64,000 bases of DNA, from NCBI RefSeq assembly GCF_905171765.1, contig NC_053391.1:657729750-657793749 (forward strand). The letters run 5' to 3'. The translations under genes and the position numbers were made by a program. Below the pieces are notes generated by a model. That model saw only the letters and a program-made list of their open reading frames with translations. It searched no databases and was not told the origin of the DNA. Shown one piece after another: positions 55,098 through 64,000 of this stretch; position 1 is the first letter of the stretch; every line of letters starts with the position of its first letter. The stretch comes from Bufo bufo (taxonomy: Eukaryota; Chordata; Amphibia; Anura; Bufonidae).

Positions 55098-55415
55098 ATT
55101 TGTAAGATGTGACCCTTCTTCAGAGAAAGACCCACCTACTTGCTGGCACTAGACTTTTAACCTGTAGCCGGCCCCTCCCCTCCCGGCCTCAGGGAGGGGT
55201 CCACTCCCCCTCTCCTGGGCTGGCAGCAAATGACCCACAAAACCCTTTAGGGTTCATAGCTCCAGACCAGAGGGTCATAGGGAGATGGTTCTGGGACCAA
55301 CAGACCTGCCTGGGTTCCGGCTACAAGTAGAGTCCAAACCTGGTACTGTTATGTGGTTTCTATAGGGAGATATGGATATCTCCCCTCGCTGACCTCGCCC
55401 TATTAAACAATGACC
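55062..55415. repeat. 350-bp direct repeat, right copy
   Basis: Highly similar to 53443-53796 (from GGCCGTGATCTCAGCGAG to CTCGCCCTATTAAACAA). Differences include small changes and an AGTAG insertion near 55327. The repeat spans the gag start codon and about 320 bp upstream of it. Confidence 0.9.
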
Positions 55416-55872
55416 ATGGGCACGTACATCATGGCCACCGGGACACAAATATGTATCCGGTTTGCACCTGCGAATGCCAGGCGATTCATAATTCCTTATG
55501 AAATGTAGGTGCCAACATGTCTGGGAGGTCACATTGATCCTGACAGGGCTGTCACCTCCTGCTGGGGTTTTTCCTGCAGGATTTAGCTTGGCTCCAAACT
55601 GGTGGACTGAGGTGTGACCTCCTCCACCTGGGGCCTCCTTGAAGCCTGGACCCCCTGGGGCTTTCTTCCTTGCCAACTGACACTCAGATGGCTGGGGGTG
55701 GAAACTTATTTTGCATGTACACTGAACATGCCAAGAGGTGAATTAAATGACAATCAGGGCTAGGGGCTTTGAAGCAGGGCCCTCCTGTGGAGTTCACTAC
55801 CTCCGCTATCTGTCAGCAAATGGGGGTGTGAGGACATGGCTGACAGTAAATATTAATCCATATTCCTCACAG

Positions 55873-56590
55873 ACACATAAGAACTTCCAAATCTCCTGTG
55901 GCAGCAGAGTTTTTCTTTGTTAAAAAAAAAGGACGGAACCCTTAGGCCATGTCTGGATTTCCGTGAGCTCAATAAGATTACTGTCCGTGATCCTTACCCC
56001 CTTCCTTTGATTCCTGATTTGTTTAACCAGATTGTTGGTGCCAAGGTGTTCTCCAAGTTGGACCTAAGGGGGGCATATAATCTGGTCAGGATCAAGGAAG
56101 GGGATGAATAGAAGACGGCTTTTAATACCCCAGAGGGTCACTTTCAGAATCTGGTCATGCCTTTTGGCTTGACTAATGCTCCCACGTTTTTCCAGCATTT
56201 TATGAATGACATTTTTCATCACCTGGTGGTGAGATTTGTTGTCGTGTATTTGGATGACATACTAATTTATTCTCCAGACGTGGAGACTCATCAGGATCAT
56301 GTTAGACAGGTGTTACAGATCCTAAGAGATAATAAATTGTAAGCAAAATTGGAGAAGTGTGTTTTTGCTGTACAGGAGGTGCAGTTCTTGGGCTACCTGT
56401 TGTCATCTTCGGGTTTTCGAATGGATCCAGAGAAAGTCTGTGCCGTGTTGGACTGGGATCGACCTGAAAATATGAAGGCTCTTATGCGGTTTTTGGGGTT
56501 CACCAACTATTGTTGAAAATTTATTGAGAACTATTCGACAGTGGTGAGACCCTTAACTGACATGACTAAAATAGCGACAGATGTCTCAGT
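55873..56590 (+). pseudogene. Sushi-type reverse transcriptase, several stops
   Basis: Palm and fingers of the reverse transcriptase. [22 protein letters not shown], then [15 protein letters not shown] and [20 protein letters not shown]; a TAG at 56109 ends this piece. The frame goes on with [25 protein letters not shown] and the active site [11 protein letters not shown] (YLDD, intact). Further stops follow at 56341 (TAA) and near 56514. The thumb and start of the connection (FLGFTNY..ENYSTVVRPLTDMT) are present up to 56590, where the hAT starts. Confidence 0.9.
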
Positions 56591-57299
56591 GTGGTCCAAT
56601 TCGGCAGAGAGCCTTTATAGGGGTGTTCAACACTGTGCCTTGCAGTAACACGCATAGGGAGTCTGCTGTGGTAGTGAAACAATACTGTGAGTCAGTATGA
56701 CAAGCACATGACAGGCGTCGCTCTTAGGATCACTGCACACTTCACTTATTTGGGCAGTCACGGGGCCAACACTAACCAAATAACTCAAGTATGAACTCAG
56801 CCTTACAGGTCGATGTTAGCGTCAAGAAGAAGCACACTCCTCCGTCGCCAGCTGATTCCACATAGATGTCTACAGAACCTGTTCTGTTACACGCTTATAT
56901 AAGTAAAGCCCCCCTGGACAGAGTGTCAGCAGTAAGTTTGTGTTGACGTCACTGATTTATTTGACCTTCCTCTGATCCGTCAGAACAATAACCCACAAAA
57001 AACGGAACCTGTCTGTGGAGCATACGCCTTCACTCGATCAGCATTTGCTCAATAATCCATCAGTATTGCTAATGCCAAAAAAAACAGGAATGGATGTAAA
57101 ACAGATGACACGTGAATGGAATATTTGCATGTCTTCTGTGTTTTGTACCCACTCCTGCTTGGCTACCAAATCATAAGCCAATTCTGATGGGACCATACAG
57201 GCCTTACAGCTGCCACACAGACAGGATCCGTTGTACGTCTCATTTTTCCTTCCATCTGACAGATCAGAAGAAAGGTCAAACAAATTATTATGTCAGCCA

Positions 57300-59130
57300 G
57301 GCCGAAAGGCAAAGTAGTGGTCCAGTCATGAAGTGGGGAGGGTGGGAACAGCATGAAAAGTCCACAGAGTGGCCCTATGAGATAGTGGTGAGGTGGAAGC
57401 AGCATGAGGAGGCCACAGAATGGCACAATGACAGTGTCTCAAGGTGGCGGGAGCATCAGGAGTTCACAGAGTGGCACAATGACCGAGTCTGGAGGTGGTG
57501 ACAGTAACAGCATCAGGAGATACCACAGAGTGGCAAGGTGACATAGTGTCGAGATGGCAATAGCAGCAGCAGCATCAGGAGGATACCACAGAGTGGCAAG
57601 ATGACATATTGTGGAGTTGGGAGCAGCATGAGGAGACCACAGAGTGGCAAGGTGACATAGTGTGGAGATGGCAGTAGCAGCAGCAGCAGCATCAGGAGGA
57701 TACAACAGAGTGGCAAGGTGACATAGTGTGGAGGTGGCAGCAGCATCAGGTGGCCACAGAGTGGCAAGGTGACATAGTGTGGATATGGCAGCAGCACGAG
57801 GAGACCACAGAGTGGCAAGGTGACATAGTGTGGAGGTGGCAGTAGCAGCAGCAGCATCAGGAGACCACATAGTGGCAAGATGACATCATGTGTAGATGGC
57901 AGTAGCAGCAGCAAAAGCATCAGGATGATACCACAGAGTGCCAAGGTGACATAGTGTGGAGTTGGCAGCAGCATGAGGAGACCACAGAGTGGCCAGGTGA
58001 CATAGTGTGCAGTTGGCAGCATCAGGAGGGTACCACAGAGTGGCAAGGTCACATAGTGTGGAGATGGCAGTAGCAGCATCAGGAGACCACATAGTAGCAA
58101 GATGACATAGTGTGGAGATGGCAGCAGCAGGATACCACAGAGTAGCAAAGTAACATAGTGTGGAGTTGGCAGCAGCATGAGGAGACCACAGAGTGTCAAG
58201 GTGACATAATGTGGAGATGGCAGTAGCAGCAGCGTCAGGAGGATACCACAGATTGGCAAGGTGACAGAGTGTGGATATGGCAGCAGCATGAGGAGACTAC
58301 AGAGTGGCAAAGTGACATAGTGTGGAGATGGCAGCAGCATGAGGAGACCACGGAGTGGCAAGGTGACATAGTTTGGAGGTGGCAGCAGCATCAAGTGGCC
58401 ACAGAGTGGCAAGGTGACATAGTGTGGATATGGCAGCAGCATCAGGAGACCACAAACTGGCAAGGTGACATAGCGTGGAGATGGCAGTAGCAGCAGCAGC
58501 ATCAGAAGACCACATAGTGGCAAGATGACATAATGTGTAGATGGCAGTAGCAGCAGCATCAGGAGGATACCACAGAGTGCCAAGGTGACATAGTGTGGAG
58601 TTGGCAGCAGCATGAGGAGACCACAGAGTGGCAAGGTGACATAGTGTGGAGTTGGCAGCATCAGGAGGTTACCACAGAGTGGCAAGGTGACATAGTGTGG
58701 AGATGGCAGTAGCAGCATCAGGAGGATACCAGAGAGTGGCAAGGTGACACATAGTGTGGAGATGGTAGCAGCAGGATACCACAAAGTGACATAGTGTGGA
58801 GCTGACAGCAGCATGAGGAGACCACAGAGTGGCAAGGTGACATAATATGGAGATGGCAGTAGCAGCTGCAGCATCAGGAGACCACAGAGTGGCAAGGTGA
58901 CAGAGTGTGGATATGGCAGCATCATGAGGAGACCACAGAGTGGCAAGGTGACATAGTGTGGAGATGGAAGTAGCAGCAACAGCATCAGGAGGATACCATA
59001 GAGTGGCAAAGTGACATAGTGTGGAGATGGCAGTAGCAGCAGCAGCATCAGGAGGATACCACAGAGTGGCAAGGTGAAATAGTTTGGAGATGGCAGCAGC
59101 AGCTGCATCAGGAGACCACAAAGTGACCCT
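57300..59130. repeat. hAT 3' satellite, expanded, about 30 units
   Basis: Units of about 48-75 bp read GAGTGGCAAGGTGACATAGT, GTGGAGATGGCAGTAGCAGC and AGCATCAGGAGACCACA. Length changes come mostly from AGC/GCA triplets and an optional GATA-type triplet, so steps are multiples of three. The minus strand is open for 561 codons (57513-59198), with a repeating YVTLPLCGLLMLLL pattern; two other frames are also open. I regard the ORF as a by-product of the array unless expression is shown. Confidence 0.9.
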
Positions 59131-59280
59131 CTAATAGAGTAGGGCGGTGGGTGGCAATACCAGTACTCGCTGACGAAGGTGGGTGAAATAAGGAGCACTT
59201 GGCATCAGATGTGTGGCATCAGGCAGGTTGCAGCATCATAGTAGCTGAGGCAGGTAGCCAGAAGAAACCGGTCTCTTTTT

Positions 59281-62200
59281 TCAAAGTGTTGGTGTGGCAC
59301 CATGGATGATTCTGTCTGATGCATCAGAAATTGGTGGTTGGAAATCCTGGCTGATCCATGCCTGAATCATCTCGGCAAAGGTCAGTCTCTCCACATTTTG
59401 GGTGGACAGGCAAGTTCTCCTTGGGGTAACTATGGCCACCGCCGCACTAAAAACCCGCTCTGATGCCACACTATACTGGCCGGGCAAGACAGCTTTTCCA
59501 GGGCAAACTCTGCTAGTTGCGGCCACAAATTCAGTTTGGCTACCCAGTAGTCCAGCGGATCTTCAATGTTGGGTGGCAGGGTGCTGTCCAAGTATGCCAC
59601 CACCTGCTGCTTCAGGTCCTGCTCCAGGTTTTCCTGCTGCTGCTGGTGAGTAGTTTATTCACTATGCGGGTGAAGAAAGCTACTCATCAGCGACTGTAGA
59701 CTCAGGCTGCTGCTGGTACTGCTCCTGCTACCCCACCCCACATGGCAGTGGAATGTGAGCGCAGAGGACACCCTGGTCAGACCTGCGAGAGGATGGACGA
59801 TGACACAGATAGGCAGCGGCCAACTGACTACATAGGATGTCTTAGTAGTAGTTTAGTTTGTCCTCCCTGCATGTAAAAAAGGCCCCCGTTCTGGACCGGT
59901 AGCGAGGGTCCAACAAGGTGGAGAGCCAGAAGTCATCCCTCTGCCGAATGGTGACAATTCGGCTGTCACTACACAAGCAAGTGAGCATGCATCGTGCCAT
60001 TTGTGCAAGTAACTCGGAGGGACTCCCTGCCTCCATCTCCACTGCATACTGCCACGGTGTGTCCGGCTACACATTTCCTGTGCTCCAATGTCCTCCTCCC
60101 CCTCTTCCAGTACAGCCCCCACAGGGCTCATGTGGCCTTGAGATCGAGGCGCCACATCTCCAGTCCCCTGACTAGCCATAGTTACCAGCATCTGTTCCAG
60201 GACATGAAGCAGTGAAATGACGTTGTTCATTCCATAGTCCTGGCGACTGACAAATAACGTGGCCTCCTCAAAGGGCCTGAGCAAACGGCAGGTGTCACGC
60301 ATGAGCTGTCACTGGCTGACATCGAAATTACACAGTGGAGTACTTCTATCCGCTTGCATCATCAAGAAATTGTTTATGGCCTTTCTCTGTTCGTATAGTC
60401 GGTCCAACATATGGAGGTTGGAATTTCAATGGGTGGAAACGTCGCATATCAACTTATGTTGGGGGATGCCATTTTGCCACGGCAGCTCAAGGAGGTTGTG
60501 CTTTGCGGTGTACGAGTGACTAAAGGGTATGCAAAGTTTCCTGCCCATTTTTAGGATGTCTTGCAGATGGGTGGAAGACTTCATGAACCGATTGACAACC
60601 AGATTGAACACGTGTGCCATGCAGGGCGCATGGCTCAGCCTTCCTTGATGTAGCGCTGACACCATGTTCTTCCTGTTGACGGTCAGCATAGTTTCGATTT
60701 TCAGTTGACACGGAGAAAGCCAGGATTTGATTTCTTGATAAAGGACACAGAGCAGTTGCTCCCCTGTGTGACTCTGTTTGCCAAGGCAAACCAGGTGCAG
60801 AACAGCGTGTCACCCCCGAGCCCTGCACATGTGGTATGCTGGAGGGGCACTGTATCTTGTCCCTGCAGTGGAGGCTGAGGACATGGTGGAGGAAGAGGAG
60901 GCAGAGGCGGACATTGTCGCAGGACCAAGGATGTTATAACGTGGATGCGGAAGCGACGTGACCGGGCCAAGTTGCTGGTGTGACTGTGCAGGAACCACAT
61001 TCACCCAGTTGACTGTAAAGGACATGTACTGTCCCTGACCGTAGTTACAGCTCCACATGTTAGCGCTGCCATGCACTTTGGCAGACACCGACAGGCTCAA
61101 GGACTGGCCCACCTTCTGTTCGACATATTTGTGCAGGGCTAGTACTTCCTTTTTCGCAAAGAAATGACCGCTTGGGACTATCCACCTTGGCTCAGCACAA
61201 GCCATCAGTTCTCTGAAAGGTGCAGAGTCCACCAGTTGAAAAGGGACGGACTGCAGCACCAGCATCTAGGAGCACGTTCAGCTTCTGCGCCGTTGGATGC
61301 GTGCACGCATACTGCTGTCTCTTGGCAATCTCTTTGGTGATCAATTGCTGATGGAATGACTGACGAGGTGTAGGAGCAGGAGCATCTGGTCCAGGAGAAG
61401 ATGGGAATGACAGACAGCTCCCTTCGGCTGAGGTGGTGGAGCCTTGACTGGCTGAAACCGGGTGCATGCCACTGGGTGATGCAGCAGTAGCTGCGGCAGG
61501 CTGGACCACCACATCGGAGCCACAGTTCTCCCACGCTTCACCTTCTGCCCACATATTCTACATGTGGCCACGTTAACCTCCTCTGGCAGCTTAATAAAAA
61601 ACTGCCACACCGCCGAGTAGGCGATTTTCCCCCCAACAGTCCGCACTGACTGACTGCTACCACCGCTGCCTCCGCGAACCCCTGCACCACTATTTCCCGG
61701 GCAGGTAGGCTGCTGCGAAGCAGGTGGTCTACCCTGGGCAAGTTTGGCTCCCGACCTGCAACTGCTGCCACCCTGCTGACTCCCAGCCATGCTACCACGC
61801 AGCTGGCCCAGCCGCTACCTCACATGCAAGCTGCCACCCTTATCTCCTGATTATCTCCTTCTGCATCCGGCTCACAAGTGCGATCAGCTGTATCATCAAG
61901 TAGTGGCTGCATGTCACTGATGTCCTCCTCAATGGTCTCTGGGTCAGGAGCCTGACCGCTCGCAACACAAGCTCCTGCGCCTCTCTCCTCATCACTACTT
62001 GCCTGCCTAGAGGAGGAAGCGGCGGATGTCTCCTCCAGATCTTGGCTGGGCAGTAGCTGCTGACTGTCCTCTAGCAGCTCGTCCTCGCTGTATAGTGGAA
62101 CTGAGCCCACAGCATACAATACTTCTGTGGCTGAGGGAACAGCAAAGGACAGAGGCAGGTTGAGGACAGGTGAGGGCACAGGGCCTGCTCCCAGCTAATG

Positions 62201-62470
62201 CCAATAAAGGGTTGTGTCTGACGAACCCACCGACTGTTGGCTGGGGGTGTCTGATGTCACTTGGGATGACGTGGATGACTGAGTTAACCAATCAAGAACC
62301 GCTGGGTTGCTGGTCAAGACACGACCGCTAGATGATACCGGGAGCTCAGGCCTCTCACTGTGACTCCTGCTGCCACGCCCCCTTACTCTGCTGCGACCTC
62401 TGCTTGCGCCCGAAACATTCAGGCCTCTGCCACTCATCTGTGCATGGCCTGGCTCTTCTCTGCCTGACAT
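59281..62470 (-). pseudogene. hAT (ZBED-like) transposase, copy 2, many breaks
   Basis: Nuclear cut-and-paste transposase. Reading on the minus strand: an Arg/Ser-rich N-terminus from about 62470 (MSGREEPGHAQMSGRGLNV); an acidic segment (61820-62179, SEDELLEDSQQLLP, EEDISDMQPLLDD); the CxxC half of a BED-type finger (AVWQFFIKLPEEVNVATCRICG, 61540-61630); then EPRWIVPSGHFFAKKEVLALH and SLSLSVSAKVHGSANMWS at 60990-61200. After several frameshifts come CMAHVFNLVVNRF, ICDVSTH (Trp of the usual RWNST lost), LDPRYRSRTGAFF (59842-60042) and the dimerisation end ASERVFSAAVAIVTPRRTCLS (59281-59526). At least six breaks make it non-functional. Confidence 0.9.
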
Positions 62471-62514
62471 ACTTGTAGCTAAACTACACAAATTAAATGG
62501 AAATTAAAACACCC

Positions 62515-64000
62515 CTAAAAGCGACGAATATATTTTTCTTTTTGTACTTAAATAGTCCACTAAACGCTTTCACCACAATTAATTGCAGAAATGGACTGAG
62601 AATATATTTTCTAGTAGTACTGAAATACGCTCCTATATGCTTTGACCAGAAAAAACTCAAACAGAGAAGTGCGTATTTATATTTCTTGAAGTACTGAAAT
62701 ATGCCCCTATTCGCTTTCACCAAAAATAACTGCAACAGTGCAGTGCATATATTTTTTCTTTTTTTACTGTAATACACCCCTATAAGGTTTCACCAGAAAT
62801 AACTGCAACAGTGAAGTGCGTATATATATTTCTGTTTTTAATGAAATACGCCCCTATACGCTTTAAACAGAAATAACTGCAACAGTGCAGTGCGTATATA
62901 TTTTTCTTTTTTTACTGTAATATGCCCCTATACTCTTTTAACAAAAATAACTGCAACAGTGCAGTGCGTATATGTTTTTCTTTTTTTTATGAAATACGCC
63001 ACTATACGCTTTTACCAGAAATAACTGCAACAGTGCAGTGTGTATATATTTTTATTTTTCTAATGAAATATTGCCCTATACGCTTTCACCAAAAATAACT
63101 GCAACAGTGCAGTGTGTATATATTTTTCTTTTTTTTTACTGTAATACACCCCTATACGCTTTCAACAGAAATAACTGCAGAAGTGAAATGCGTATATATT
63201 TTTCTTGTTGGACTGAAATACGCCCCTATATGCTTTCACCAGAAATAACTGCATATATATATTTTTTTTTTTACTGCAATATGCCCCTATACGCTTTCAC
63301 CAGAAATAACTGCAACAGTGCAGTGCATATATATATATATATATTTTTTTTTTTATTAAATACGCCCCTATACGCTTTCAACAGAAATAACTGCAACAGT
63401 GCAGTGCATACATAAATTTCTTTTTTTACTGTAATACGCCCCTATACGCTTTCAGCAGAAATAACTGCAACAGTGCAGTGCGTATTTATTTTTATTTTTT
63501 TACTGTAATGCACCCCTATATGCTTTCACCAGAAATAACTGCAAAAGTGCAGTACGTATATATTTTTCTTGTTGGACTGAAATAGGCCACTATACGCTTT
63601 GACCAGAAAACAATCAAAAAGTAAAGTGCATATATATTTTTTTGTAGTTCAGAAATACGCCCCTATATGCTTTCATCAGAAATAACTGCAACAGTGCAGT
63701 GCGTATATATTTTTCTATTTTTACTGTAATACGCCCCTATACGCTTTCACCAGAAATAACTGCAACAGTGCAGTGCATATATTTTTTTTTTCTTGGACTG
63801 AAATACACCCCTATACGCTTTTATCAGAAATAACTGCAACAGTGCAGTGCGTATATATTTTTCTTGCTGGACTGAAATAGGCCACTATACGCTTTGACTA
63901 GAAAACAATCAAAGAGTGAAGTGAGTATATATTTTTCTTGTAGTTCTGAAATACGCCCCTATACACTTTCACCAGAAATAACTGCAACAGTGCAGTGCGT
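62515..64000. repeat. 74-bp satellite, 5' side of hAT copy 2
   Basis: About 20 units of roughly 74 bp: TACGCCCCTATACGCTTTC, ACCAGAAATAACTGCAACAG, TGCAGTGCGTATATATTTTT, then a T-rich end with ACTGTAA. A few units have a variant GACCAGAAAACAATCAAA core. The array lies directly upstream of the transposase N-terminus and continues past the window. Confidence 0.95.

Larger units (their letters stand above)
53437..55872 (-). mobile_element. Second Gmr1-like segment (gag-protease) with flanking direct repeat
   Basis: Minus-strand insertion in the Sushi-type element. Two direct repeats of about 350 bp (53443-53796 and 55062-55415) lie on either side of gag-protease coding sequence. The repeats contain the first codons of gag plus upstream leader, so they are not simple LTRs. 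The extra 55416-55872 part is unmatched. I could not find clear TG..CA ends or a target duplication. Confidence 0.7.
50143..56590 (+). mobile_element. Sushi-type Ty3/gypsy retrotransposon, interrupted and truncated
   Basis: A plus-strand element begins with an LTR at 50143 (TGTCATGGAAGTTCC), followed by gag, protease and the first half of reverse transcriptase. It is split by a solo LTR (52061-53157) and by a minus-strand Gmr1-like gag-protease segment (about 53437-55872). It is cut at about 56590 by the second hAT copy. Protein text fits the Sushi-ichi group, the source of PEG10/RTL-type genes in mammals; here it is clearly a decayed transposon. Confidence 0.85.
56592..64000 (-). mobile_element. 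hAT transposon, copy 2, long, satellite at both sides
   Basis: From 56592 (GCAGAGAGCCTTTATAGGGG) the sequence follows copy 1 from 18555 onward. About 115 bp of the terminal end, including the TIR, are missing, so the left side is truncated or joined by recombination. The transposase on the minus strand (59281-62470) is much more complete than in copy 1. The 3' satellite (57300-59130) is expanded. A different 5' satellite (62515-64000) runs off the window, which hides the other end. Confidence 0.88.

Noticed and set aside
54862..55152. Plus-strand ORF rich in Ser and Trp
   Set aside because: Complement of the Gag coiled-coil region, not a separate gene.

Overview
The window looks like repeat-dense intergenic DNA of a vertebrate, most probably a frog or toad. 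The mix is typical of anuran genomes: many Tc1/mariner copies, hAT elements with their deletion derivatives, TTA- and TTAA-flanked inverted-repeat MITEs, Gmr1-like and Sushi-type Ty3/gypsy elements, a Penelope-like element, a short LINE end and several solo LTRs. The organism call is inference from repeat content. I found no host gene, rRNA, tRNA or CRISPR array; nearly all coding sequence belongs to transposable elements and nearly all of it is broken.

Layout. 1-826: 3' end of a DD37E Tc1/mariner element. 1.0-10.7 kb: MITEs (1092, 1492, 2564, 3407, 6499, 9399), a 456-bp palindrome inside one of them, and a dispersed repeat with an internal minisatellite (7476-8854). 10.7-14.1 kb: two Tc1 copies, one with a single nonsense codon and one degenerate. 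14.9-18.4 kb: MITEs, a 379-bp hairpin and one unrecognised ORF. 18438-23676: a full-length decayed hAT with an 8-bp target duplication. 23988-24701: solo LTR. 25217-27503: one hAT nested in another. 29.6-31.1 kb: two related solo LTRs. 31.1-34.6 kb: second copy of the dispersed repeat, carrying an L1 end and a solo LTR. 34.6-42.4 kb: a Penelope-like element with head-to-head 3' arms, one arm holding an intact Tc1 transposase (35337-36341). 42464-46634: Gmr1-like Ty3/gypsy element with both LTRs but no reverse transcriptase. 46.6-49.3 kb: two Tc1 elements set in (TA)n tracts. 50143-56590: a Sushi-type Ty3/gypsy element split by a solo LTR and by a second Gmr1-like gag-protease segment. 56592 to the end: a second, larger hAT copy with satellite arrays at both ends.

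The copies share no host pathway; they form layers. Where two copies of one repeat exist, one gives the empty site for insertions in the other. This fixes exact boundaries and target duplications for many elements: TA for Tc1, TTA or TAA for Harbinger-like MITEs, TTAA for piggyBac-like MITEs, 8 bp for hAT, and 4 or 5 bp for LTRs. The only copy that looks competent to make a full-length transposase is the Tc1 at 34970-36560.
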